Assembly (NCBI GenBank): GCA_020744425.1
Contig: JAGMUV010000027.1
Coordinates: 806,001-870,000 of the forward strand
DNA from: Dactylonectria macrodidyma
Taxonomy: Eukaryota; Ascomycota; Sordariomycetes; Hypocreales; Nectriaceae
Direction: 5' to 3'
DNA: 64,000 bases
The position numbers and the translations under genes were made by a program. Below are positions 29,327-39,912 of the stretch, one piece after another. The notes under the pieces are model-generated. The model was not told where the DNA came from and did not search any database. It saw only the letters and a list, made by a program, of their open reading frames with translations. Each line of letters starts with the position of its first letter. Position 1 is the stretch's first letter.

Positions 29327-31334
29327 CTAAATTAGGTGGTGATAGAAGTCCCAACAATGCTTCGTATTACAAATCGCAACATCACAAATACGGCATCCGT
29401 GAGAGGTCTGACTCCGCACATCCGGCCTCTTCATCTTCTTCTTTTCCTCATTGCCGCTGACCTCCGTAAGAGGGCTCCATTCCGGGGCTCTTACTCTTAG
29501 CTGCCCCTGCCGACAGCCCTGACAGGCTAGGCAGTCTGACTTTACCTTGCGGTTGACATGATTGATCTTGCGATCGATGTGTTCCCTCTGTAATTCGGGT
29601 TGTTGTAGATCACGCTCGTCTCCGGCTCGGTAATGCCTCCTTGCTTGACTGTTATGGCCGTAGGTATTAAATAATTCGTTATAAATGCACTCTCGCCACT
29701 CCCTTTGATTCGTATATCTCTTCCAATTTGGCTGCGGTCCGTGAAGTTGAGCAATATAGCTGTTAACGAGGGCCACGTCAAGGAGGAAAGTCCATGCAAG
29801 TGCCTGCCACGCACCACGGCGTAGGGGATGATCGTACTTATAATATGACCTCAATTGGTCACCACGGTCAACGTGATTCTTTTGGTCGTTATAAGTAGCA
29901 GCCACTGTCGGTATGTTGATCTCTTTGGTAGCTTCGTTACCAAAAAAACGCCGTATTGGCTTGGCTTCTGACTTCCGTGATGACGGCTTCTTCCTCTGCC
30001 GGACGACACGCTCATCGTCGGCGCCGGTAAACACGGTAGTTAAAAATAACACAAGCTTGTTGTCTTTCCAGGCGATTTGGTTGACCTATAGATATAGAAC
30101 GAAGACGAATTAGTAGGGATTTCTCAGCTAAAAGTGTCTGAAGCTAGTACCTGGTTGTCAGGGGTTGGGATCGCCTTGACGGTATTGAATTCGTACATTT
30201 TTTTGACCTTGCCGTCATTATTCTTATCATCCACTAGTTCCTGGTTGATGCCGCTATTTGTACGAGCCGTGCCTGTGGCACCGAAGCCGTGGCTGCGGAG
30301 GTTGCGGAAGAGGGGAGACGATGAGAAAAGGTTATCCACAAATACGTGATATCTCGCTTCTGGAGCACATTTGTAAGGGCAACGACGACAGCTTGAGTCG
30401 AATTCGGTGTGAAAGACTTGTCTTCTGTACTAGGGGCTTTGGCTGTGACTTTTCTTCGCTTGCTTGGCCGACCTCGTGATGATGACTTCTGCGTTGAAAT
30501 TTCATCGCCAACGGCACCATGCGGTTTCTCCTTGACGTGCCAAATCCACCGAAAAAAGAAGCCGCATTGGGCGATAACCCATATCTTGAAGCCCACGGGG
30601 TCAGGCTTGCTTTTGATAACCGTTATGTCGTCGCTTTTGCCGGTATAACAGATCATACACTCATCGACGGCAAGGTGAGACCCGGGCCGGAATATCTGCA
30701 TGGATACGGCTTGCATATGGTCAGACCACTCTTCAACACATTGGAATACCTTCGGAATAGGTACAGTTTCGTCAAATTTGGTGTGGTCAAAGGGACGAAG
30801 GTGCCTGTGGATAAGCTGAAATTTGTTGTATGAGATCAACTTGATAAATGAGTGCGCAGGACGTTGATCACCGGGCTTGGGGGGTTTCCAATAGCCTCGT
30901 ATCGTCTTTTCTTTATGCACACCCATATAAATTAGCGCACCAATCGTCGTTAACACCTCTGAGACCGTTGTTCCTTCCCATTTGTGTAGTTTTGAAGTCC
31001 GCTCCATCGGGGTATTCCAGCTGTCAATAACGCCATTTTCTTTGAGCCACGTGATCCAGGAATTTGTGTAAGATACCCATTTCTCAACGAGTGATATGGG
31101 TAGAAAGAGCTGGAATAGTTGTAGAGGCGTTGGAGGCAGTGTGTTAATGTGAAAAGGGCGTGTTTCTACGTGGAAAGGCTCGAAGTTGGTGCCTCGATCA
31201 TTTTCAGCCGGAAAATCAACGGCGCGCGTAGGGTCATTTGGCCACAGGCGGCGACTGTGCTCCTCCCTGATAAAGCTCCTGTCATCATAGGGGTTGATGA
31301 CCCGTATCTCTTCTAGAATCGGAGGGGAAGTCAT
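29327..31334 (-). pseudogene. piggyBac-like transposase, copy B (frameshifted)
   Basis: Exon 1 is 31334-30151 and exon 2 is 30085-29327, joined by an intron GTACTA..TATAG that falls at exactly the same place (TPDNQ/VNQIAW) as in copy A. It is colinear with copy A over its whole length. The first catalytic Asp is in HLAVDECM, the second in FVDNLFSS and the third in NHVDRGDQ, and a C-terminal Cys-rich domain (CRICDVAICNTKHCWDFYH) is present. Exon 1 is 1184 nt (not a multiple of three), and a one-base frameshift near 30350 (LQKRD to YHVFVD) separates the first from the second Asp. R-to-C in MICYTG is a further likely loss. Terminal repeats were not found. Confidence 0.85.
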
Positions 31335-31627
31335 TGATGAAATCAAAATAATTTGATGGTGTTTAAGGTGGGAAATAGCATTAATTCAGCCGAAGGCTGA
31401 CTCTACATTAAGGGTTTGGTGCAGACAGGGGTCAATAAGTTTCCCGGGTTCTGATTGGCCAGCAATTTGTATGGATGGCCGCAAAACGTGCAACAACTGG
31501 ACAATGGCTGCTAAGAAGTGGGCCTAGCTTTCTGCGGCTCGCAGCACCCCTGGTTTGTTTACTTGCGCTTCGCTTGACATGGAAATTTCATTGAAACAAC
31601 GCGTCTTGATGCGTGCTTCATTAAGTA
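31335..31627. other. Presumed 5' region of the Helitron
   Basis: No ORF. The palindromic string CAGCCGAAGGCTGA (31387-31400) is the complement-type partner of CAGCCTTCGGCTGA near the Helitron 3' end, followed by CTCTACATTAAGG, which could be the 5'-TC terminus. The true start cannot be fixed, because the second copy is 5'-truncated. Confidence 0.35.
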
Positions 31628-34600
31628 ATGAGTCCTAAGTCTACTCCTCAAGGGCTTCAAGATGACTTGATTTCCATCGTCTGTGCCCGCTGTGGCGAGG
31701 AGAAACCGGCGGGTGACTTCGTCAGTAAACGGAAATCTGCTGGGAAAACCAAAAACTGCCTCGGCTGTCGTAGTCAGTGCAATTCTCATGTCAGCTCTGT
31801 CTCCCCACTCACTCTGTAAGACCATAAGAGCATTCAACACTAACTGAATAAAGAATTCCAGATCCAGAAGCGCGATCCAAACATTGAGGAACCTCGCCGT
31901 CCGTTCTTCCTCAGCTGAAAGACCTGCCCGGAAGCGAACTGACGGAGAAGCTGGCTTATCCCCTGCTAAGGACAGGTCTGGAACCCAGCCCACGTCGCCA
32001 GAGAAGCTACAACAACTTCATGCAGCTAGGAGGTTATTCAGAGAGTCAATCAGCCAGCCTCACGTAGTGCTAGGGACGCCAATTCCACCAACCCAACAAA
32101 GCTCGCGGCTCTTCCGGGAAATGGCTCCCTCACCTCCCGCGCAGCCAACGACCCATCCAACCGCCTCACATTCTGATCCATCTACTGTCCGAAGCAGCAC
32201 AACTAGTGTAGATTACTCTTACTTGGCTGCTAGGTTCCACAGGGCCGGGAAAGACTCGCAAGATGATCCTTCCAAGGCCGGGGCGAGGGCCAAGCTGGCC
32301 GCTGTCCAGCGCGACCATCGTTCACGACGCCGTGCAGGGGAGACTGTGTCACTGACTCCCACAATATCTCAACTCGGCGTCTTTGATGGGTCTGAGGGTC
32401 CTGGAGAAGGTATCCTTGTGCTGTCGTCCTGGTAAATTGTTCAGGCTAACCACGGAGCGTAGATGGGAGTCGAGATCGACTACAACCGAGTTGGTTTCAA
32501 GACGGGAATGGGATAACCAAGGGAGGCAATGACAGGGGACATTTCTCTGAATCTGATATTGACGCCGAGGACTATTTCAACTTACTCCTTTCGCCTGCTC
32601 GACCACAGAGGTACCTCAAACAATTAGGGGTGGAGTGTGATTCCGATCCAGGGGACGAAGACGAGAACGACAATAATAATTCCGTGGATGGAAGCCCTCT
32701 TCGCCATCGCTTGCCGCAGCCTTCCGCACAGCCAAGGCGTGGTCGCCGTGGTCCTGCCCCTGGTACAGGAGGGCGGCCGAGACAATCTCAAAGGCAAACT
32801 CCATCGTCGAGGCCGCCACGACGGTATCGGAGCCCAGTGATGATTCCACCTGAAGAATCGGCGGTATTTCATGCACAAGACCCGGTGTGGAATGGAGACC
32901 TTGAGGCTTGCGCCTTGACTGGTCGCGACAAGGAAATCCTCCGCGAGTTCTGGACAGAGCTGGACAATGACCAAATGCAGTTTTGCAGTCGATGCCAAGA
33001 GAGTTGGTTCCAGATGAAGATCGATTGCGATGGCATTTGTGCGCGTTGTTATCGGAGGGATGAGAAGCGCCAGCCCGACGAGCCATATTTCTTCTCTGCG
33101 GACAATCAGCTCGACTTTGGCCCTGTGCCGGGCCGGTTGCCCCAGCTCACGCCTACCGAAGAGTCGTTGATTGCTCGTGTTCACGTCCACGTGAACATTA
33201 TGCTTGTGCGAGGGCAGCAGTACAAGTATCGAGGGCACGTAATTCACTTTCTCCGGGAGGTTGGCTTAGTGTACAACCAGCTCCCGCTTTTGCCGCAAGA
33301 GTTGAACACTGTGTTACTACGTCCTGCGAATACGTCGTCCCACGCAAATCTTAGCCGGCAATTCACCCGCCAGTTCCGCGTGCGCCGCCAGCCGGTTGTC
33401 ATATGGCTAGACTACCTCCGCCGCCATCATCCCGGCTATCGATGCGTCGCCATCGACGAAGAGCGGCTGAATCAATTGCCCCAAGATGGTAATGTCCTGG
33501 ATGCTATCCCCCAGAGTCAGGTGGAGGCTGCCGATGTTGGACCCGACTCACCCGAGGAAGATCAGGAGGCAGAGCCTGACCTGGAGGACGAGGCTGCGGT
33601 GCCGGACCTGTTGGCTAAGGACACGGAGCTCGATGCTCTGCGGTCTATTCTCTCCGGAGAATCAGGCGCTGATTCAGGGCTTTCCACAAGCTTCCAGGCG
33701 CAGGCACAACACGAGCTGCAGCTCCCGAATATACGACACACACCCATTAATGAGTTCAATCGCTCTCATGCCCTACTCTCCTTGGCATTTCCCTGCCTCT
33801 TTCCTGACGGTAGAGCCGACTTTGTTGAACCCCGATTGCGCTCCATTGATTACAAGGATTACGTCGAGCACGCGATGCGCTGGCACGACGGGCGTTTTGC
33901 ACGCCACCCGACCTTCCGCTTCGTCGCCTTCAACACGCTAATGCGGTCACAAGCACGTTCGCGGTCCAGATTCTTCGTGAAGCAACATGATGGGAGACAG
34001 CAGCCGCTGACGCGAGAGCAACTTATTCAGGCGCTCGAACACAGCGAGGACCCCGAGGCGCAGGCGCTGATCAACTCGATCACAAGGCATGCGGTGTCTA
34101 TTCGCGGTACGCGTCCATTCTGGAACAAAAAGAGGCAGGACCTCGAGGCCTACGCCTATAACCTTGGTTGTCCTGGTGCATTCATCACGTTTAGCCCGGC
34201 AGATTTACACTGGCGGAGTCTCTACCAGCACATGCCCCAGTATGACGACTGGCTAGCCGCCACCGAGCCGGAGAGGATGGCTCTATCGCGCCGCCTATTG
34301 CGGCAGAACCCTCACACTGCTGCTTTCCACTTCTACCGCCGATACTGCCTCTTTCGGGATATCGTGCTAAGCAAGAAGTTTAGCATCACGGATTACTGGG
34401 ATCGTTATGAATGGCAAGGGCGTGGGAGTCCACACAACCACGGCCTGTACTGGATGGAAAATTGCCCCGGAGCCGACATGGAGGACGAAGCCGCTCGTGA
34501 TGTTTTTGCACGCACGTGGGGATTCCACGTCACTGCCATTAACCCCGAGCCGAGTAGGACCATGCCTCAGGGTGAGGGTAATCCCCTGAGCGTGGATCCC

Positions 34601-37345
34601 CTGAGCATAGAGATGACATTCCTGCGGCTCTCACAAATCGTCAACCGTTGCCAGCGCCACAAGTGCAACACCACGTACTGCTTGCGTGTGAGGAAAAGAA
34701 CCGGCGATCTGGCAAGGGATATGGAAGGCGCCGCAGCAGATATCGAGGCGGCCAACGTTGCCAATCCAGAGAGGGAGTGTCGTTTTGACTTCCCTCGTGC
34801 CTTGCGGGAGCTGGCCGCAGTGATCAGGAAGGAAGGCCGGTCGTACTACATCTTTGAGGCGGCCCGGAATGACAGCCTCATGAACAACTTCAACCCTGCG
34901 ATTATCCTAGGCTGGCTAGCCAATATCGACATATCTCCTTGCACCAGCTTACAGGCGGTCATTACCTACGCTGCGAAGTATTGCAGTAAAGCTGAGAAGA
35001 AGACCGAGTCTTTCTCCCGGCTTGCAGACCAGGTCTTGCCTCATACATCGCACGTTCAGCCCCTGTTGTCCTTCTCCTCTCGCCTCATGAACAAGCTGAT
35101 CGCCGAGAGAGATTACTCGGCGCAGGAGATTTCCCATCTGCTGCTTAACATTCCGCTGCAAGAAGGCACCCGTATGGTTGTCACCGTGGACTGCCGTCCG
35201 TTGGAGCGACAGGCGCGTTCGTATCGTGTGGATGGAGATGTCAACGAGGCCATCGGCAGCTACAGGAAATATCTAGAGAGAAAGGACCAGCATGAGGATG
35301 TAACGTATCTCGAATACCTGCAGTCGTACAATCTCAACACGTGGAGGAGACTCGCTGCTCACGCGAAAAAGAGGGTCCTGTCTTACTTCCCTCGATACAA
35401 ATCCATGGAAGCCTCTTCCCAGTTTAACGACTTCTGTCGTGTTAAATTGATGATGGTTCATCCACATCGCTTTCCAGAAGAGTTGCTCGTTGTGGGTGGC
35501 CAGCGGTTCGATTCTTTCACAGCCGGGTACATGCGCTGCAGACAGCTCCACGATACCCATGCGGACGATCATTATGGAGAGCCGGATACGGATGAATTGA
35601 CGGCAGAGGACGATGAGTTTGAGCTTGAGGCCCATGAGGAGCCCATCGCGGAGGAGGATTGGCATGAACTCGCCCGCATGCTACCTGACCGCCCGCTGGA
35701 GGAAGAGGACATCGACATCCTCGGCCGCCGAGATATTGACATTAATTACGATTGGACCCCTCATGTTGGGCGGTATACCGATGATGGCATTCTCAACGGC
35801 GACTACTGGAAGCAACGCAAAGCGGAAAACACCCTTGACCTTGACGTGGATGATCAGCCATTGGAGGCTCGCGATTCCCTAAATCCAGAGCAGCGCCTGG
35901 TGTACGGCACGGTGATGGGCCACTTCCTGACCCGGGATCCCTCCCAGTTGTTACTCCATGTGGATGGCGGAGGCGGCACTGGCAAGTCATACCTCATTAA
36001 CCTGCTCTCCGCGCACCTTCAAGCCGCGACGGGCGGGAGAGGGACACCCGTCTGGCGTGCCGCGCCCACGGGCGTCGCGGGAAATCAGATTTCGGGCACT
36101 ACCTTGCATTCCCTGTTACACCTGCCAATTAATAAGGACTTCAAGCCTCTCTCAGCCATTGATAAGGCTCAGCTCCAGAAGAAGCTTAAAGATATCAAGT
36201 ATCTGATCATTGATGAGAAGAGCATGCTTGGACTGCGTCAGCTATCTTGGATCGATGACCGTCTCCGAGAGGCGTTCCCGAATAAGAACGAAGAGTTCTT
36301 TAGCGGCCTGAACATCCTGTTGGTTGGTGACTTCTTTCAGCTTCCCCCTGTGCTGCAGAAGCCGCTTTATTACGATAAAGAGGTTCAGGGAGTAGAGATC
36401 AAGGGCAGAAACGCATATAGGCGATTCGATAAATCGGTCTTCTTGAAAGTTGTCCAGCGGCAGCGTGGCGACGATCAGGAGGCATTCCGCCTAGCTCTCG
36501 GGGAATTGCGACTGCTTCAACTATCTGTGGAGTCCTGGAAGCTCCTTTCCAGCCGCGTACAGGCAAAACTAGACGATCAAGAGGTCGCAAGGTTTGTCAA
36601 CGCCTTACGAGTATACGCCACTAAAGATAGGGTGAATGAATATAACCACTATCACCTCGACCGCCTCAGCCGGCCAGTCATCCAGGTCATGGCTAAGAAC
36701 GTCGGCCCCGGCGCGGCTGCTGCGCCTGATGACAAGGCGGGCAACCTTGCGAAGCAGATCCCAATATGCATTGGCTCCCGTCTGATGCTGACGTCCAACC
36801 TTTGGCAGCCAGTTGGCCTCTGCAACGGCGCTCGCGGCACAGTTTACGATATCGGCTGGGCACCTGGGGCCGACCCCATCCAAGACCCTCCCTGTGTTAT
36901 CATGATGGAGTTTGACAAATACAGCGGACCGGTATTCCTGACCACCGCTGATGGCAGGAAGATTGTGCCGATTCTCCCAGTGGAGAGGGACTTCCTCATC
37001 GGAGCCACTCTCTGCGCTCGCACCCAGTTTCCCCTGATCGTATGCTACGCAATTACCGTGCACAAGTCACAAAGCATCACCGAAGACATGATAGTTACAG
37101 ATCTGTCCTGCCGGGACTTTCAGACTGGTTTAAGCTACGTGGCTATCTCTCGCGTGAAAACGCTCGAGGGTCTGATGTTGGATGCACCATTTGATCGTAA
37201 TCACCTGGCCTACGGGTCTCCCCCGGATGGCATGAAGATGAAGATGAGGGATCAGGAGCTTAGGAAACGACAGGTGCTCACACGGAATCCGTACATGTCA
37301 CATAATACCAAGAATAGCCATGCCAATGGATCAGTACGTAGATAA
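31628..37345 (+). CDS. Helitron Rep/helicase
   Basis: The three-exon model is 31628-31815, 31862-32409 and 32463-37345 (1872 aa). Introns are short with GCTAAC/CTAACTGA branch sites, and both junctions keep phase. An N-terminal zinc site (CARCGEEKPAG...CLGC) precedes a low-complexity linker and a second CxxC pair set (CSRCQESW, CARCYRR). The Rep nuclease carries RGSPHNHGLYW, an HUH-type motif with Asn in the middle (H903-N-H905), and the tyrosine motif YAAKYCSK (Y1081, Y1085). The SF1 PIF1-like helicase has Walker A GGGGTGKSYLI (about 1415), LIIDEKSML, and C-terminal VHKSQSITEDM and SRVKTLEGL. Rolling-circle transposition is the family role. The frame is open throughout, so the element may be autonomous. 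Confidence 0.9.
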
Positions 37346-37400
37346 TGCAGTAGTAGGAATAGCTTCCCGGCCCGCGGACACACAGCCTTCGGCTGAGGCT

Positions 37401-37448
37401 ACCCCATGCACCCCATCGCCGCTCCAATGTGCATGGGGTGACGTAGTA
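37401..37448 (+). other. Helitron 3' terminal hairpin and end
   Basis: An 11-bp perfect stem ACCCCATGCAC/GTGCATGGGGT (37401-37439) is followed by GACGTAGTA and a T-run. It is shared exactly with the truncated copy at 4743-4790, after which the two loci diverge, which fixes the element end to within a few bases. Confidence 0.85.
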
Positions 37449-37926
37449 TTTTTTCTTATCGGATTAAACTTTTCGTACCCCTCACGTACTTCCGAGGTGC
37501 CCGTGATCATGTGGGGCGAGGTACGCCTTGGAGGTGTTTGCGCACTCAGGAGATAAGGCTGAGGCTGATAATTAGCTTGCTGGCCATTAATACCGTAGCG
37601 ATAGCATCAAGTTAATGGTAGTAAATAACTATATGGCATTGCTTGATACTGCTAGCTCTACATGCATTCACTTTTGGCTGTGATCTCTTCTGAAATGGCG
37701 AGGCTTCTTTCTTCGTTCTTTCCTCACCACAATCACTACCACGGCCGCCGCCGCCGTCGCCGCTGTACGCACGAGACCGCCTTGCCTCTCATTTGATCCA
37801 AAGCTAATATTTTCTTTTCAGTAAAGCCAAAATGAACGCGTACGAGCCTCTTCCTCCCTCTTCGTCCCTTGCCCTTATTGCCGCGCTGCCCCCTCTTTTC
37901 GGACCGCGGGCTCACACCTCTGCAGG

Positions 37927-37958
<32 letters not shown>

Positions 37959-38346
37959 CGTCGAGCAGCAGCAGCAGGGCGGGCCAGTAAGTCATTTGCC
38001 TCACCGCTCGTATGAAGCGCTTACTAATATATCGATTCAGCGTCTTCTCCTCCCTCCAGTACGGCCAGAAGGCACTCGCCTCCTCTGGGTTGACATCTCA
38101 GGTCAACAGCTCGCTCCGTACACAAAGAATGCACTAGGTACAGCGCGCTATCCTTGCCTTGCCTGGTCGTCCCGTGACCTTTCTGAGGAATCGAATTCGG
38201 CTGGAACAGGTAACGGGCATGCTCTTCGTGCTTGCACAAGATGGCAAGGGACCACGACTCGTACGCAAGCCCCTTCCCCCATTGTAATCGCCTTCCGGGT
38301 CACTTCGGTGGCTGCTGCGGCAATTGCAAATGGCCGGATCGCACAA
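37449..38346. other. No confident gene; AAC microsatellite
   Basis: An (AAC)11 run at 37927-37959 is followed by AGC repeats. A possible small gene starts at ATG 37831 with a donor GTAAGTC near 37989 and acceptor TTCAG near 38040, giving a Thr/Ser- or Gln-rich product that I do not recognise. Coding potential is unproven. Confidence 0.35.
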
Positions 38347-38600
38347 TATTCATAAAGTGAGTGTCGGACAATTGGCTCCACAGGGATCATTGTTGGCACC
38401 AGTCAATTGATGAGAATTATCTAAGGAGCAAGAACTCAATGACTGGATTCAGTGAGTCACGTTGCTCTTTATACACAAATGAAAACATTGCCTGTTTAGG
38501 CAGCAGCCTGCTGCTTGACGCTAATTGTGGTCGTTCATTCTCATCGTGAACAAGTTCACGATGATCGTGATTCTTGCCTCATTTAGACGGCAGCTGCTCC
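38347..38600 (-). repeat. Copia-type LTR remnant (minus strand)
   Basis: On the minus strand, GAGGCAAGAATCACGAT, GAATGAACGACCACAA and AGCAGCAGGCTGCTGCC reproduce the sequence that follows the Copia coding remnant at 52885-52955 (there in the plus direction). A TATAAAGAG box lies inside. No coding part is attached, so this is a solo or truncated LTR. Confidence 0.6.
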
Positions 38601-38626
38601 AGTGGGGCCGGGGCTTGATATGCGAC

Positions 38627-38674
38627 AGTGAGACTATTCATAAAGTATGAAAGTCACATGATCGTTCCCTCACA
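38627..38674 (+). repeat. Second copy of 46-bp dispersed repeat
   Basis: It matches the minus strand of 5933-5979 nearly base for base and lies just beyond the Copia LTR remnant. It is followed by short GTTGA/TCAAC repeats (38680-38790) that are partly self-complementary. Confidence 0.65.
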
Positions 38675-38741
38675 CCAACTCAACGTCAATCCATTCAACG
38701 AAAGCGTTCAGTTGATCAACTCAACGAGAGGTCGGCGATTA

Positions 38742-39101
38742 CTAAGCCAATTCACTCAATATAGGTCGTTCGTTGAGTTGGTTGAGTTGTTTGGGTCTCT
38801 GGGGTGCCCTGCCCTTTGACGACTCGCTTTCTTGGAACTTCTTGATTGAAGCTATCTCGGTGGGCTGCATGATAGACCCCAACAAGAAGAGGTTGGTGAT
38901 AGGATACACATCCTTACTCGGATCGGCCGTACTTTGCTTCAAGAGACGTATGTAATGTCCCATTGACCTTTCGTCGATGAAACGAATGGAGTTGAGGGAT
39001 TTAGGCTGTTTTCGGGCAGCGAAGATAGCCGAGCCGTGGTACTGGATCAGGCGTTCGGCGTTCAAGTCCCGCTGGTGCCACACATGCCAATATGGAAGCA
39101 T
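38742..39101 (-). CDS. Unrecognised ORF, 119 codons
   Basis: The minus-strand frame reads MLPYWHVWHQRDLNAERLI and later RFIDERSMGHYIRLLKQS and ITNLFLLGSIMQPTEI. Composition looks protein-like (amphipathic, no low complexity) up to about residue 100, and the tail runs into the GTTGA repeat. I do not recognise the family. It could be a fragment of a larger host protein or of an element, and the flanks give no promoter or intron evidence. Confidence 0.35.
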   Translation of the reverse strand: MLPYWHVWHQRDLNAERLIQYHGSAIFAARKQPKSLNSIRFIDERSMGHYIRLLKQSTADPSKDVYPITNLFLLGSIMQPTEIASIKKFQESESSKGRAPQRPKQLNQLNERPILSELA

Positions 39102-39248
39102 CTTCTGAACGTGACCTAGAATGCAAGGACCTCGAAAAATCCCAGCTAGGGAGTATTTAGACCGTTGAGGGTGGCCGCTTCTGGCTACACTTGGGACCCA
39201 CTATGTACCGTACTAATGGGGCTATCAGGACCAGCTCCGGTGCAGCTT

Positions 39249-39346
39249 GTCACGACCCATGTCGATGACAGGCGACCACGGCAGAACTGCCCCACAGCGA
39301 CCAATGAAGATTGAATGAATGAAATTTATTCCGCCCGGAGGACAAA
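39249..39346 (+). repeat. LTR-like start (weak)
   Basis: TGTCACGACCCATGTCGATGA begins like the chromovirus LTR (TGTCACGACCCGTG). A similar TGTCGCGACCCATG occurs at 63840. The similarity ends after about 15 bases, so this may be a related LTR family interrupted by the MITE at 39347. Confidence 0.3.
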
Positions 39347-39593
39347 GCCCATCTCCTAAGTGCGTGAAGCCCTCTGCTAAGTAACTCGCCCCAGTGTTAT
39401 ACCGTTAACAGCTAGAGCACTCTATAAGGGGTCTCAGGGAGCTTACTGTTAAGCTCTTATAACGAGTATAAGTACTTACTCAGTAGGCAAAAGTAAGGCT
39501 AGGAGAAGGTATCGCTCTTAACGAGACCTCTGATTGGCTTAACGCCCCTGTCGTGACCTTATTGGAGGGCTTCACGCACTTAGGAGATAGGGC
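39347..39593. mobile_element. 247-bp MITE, copy 1 (piggyBac-like derived)
   Basis: The inverted ends are ATCTCCTAAGTGCGTGAAG (left, about 39351) and its complement (right, to about 39588). It is about 80-85% similar to 57035-57261. Inside the left end GTAACTCGCCCCA (39381-39393), and inside the right end CCCTGTCGTGACCTT (39546-39560), are placed as in the piggyBac-like element at 39913-42151. There is no ORF. Confidence 0.8.
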
Positions 39594-39912
39594 CACGACG
39601 CTAGACAATTTACAGTTCCAACGATTGGTCTTGATCTCCAAAAGCCCCCACAATTTTCTCACTTACCCTGAACCTTCTTGCTTCTGACACTCCCTCAGGG
39701 ATCACCGGCATCGCCGATCCTCTTTCTGCTATCCCTTTGACCGATGTAAGGCAACACCTTGGCTTGCCGCCCCACCCCCCCCCCACCGCCGGGTCGCGGT
39801 ACAAGGGAGTGACCTAGAGCGCGTGCAGAAACACCACCTATTTCCTCATACAACGCGTTCTCTGTATCCCGATGGATTCCCAACTGCCGCCCTAGCCAAG
39901 CAGTCAACGCCT
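39594..39912. other. Intergenic between MITE and piggyBac-like element
   Basis: No gene. It contains a C-run (39774-39784) and short frames on both strands without family features. Confidence 0.35.

Noticed and set aside
32616..33247. Two long minus-strand ORFs (156 and 207 codons)
   Set aside because: Shadow frames of the Helitron N-terminal coding exon, with no family features.
37927..37959. AAC microsatellite as a coding poly-Gln/Asn/Thr tract
   Set aside because: A gene model around it could not be closed with recognisable sequence, so only the repeat is reported.
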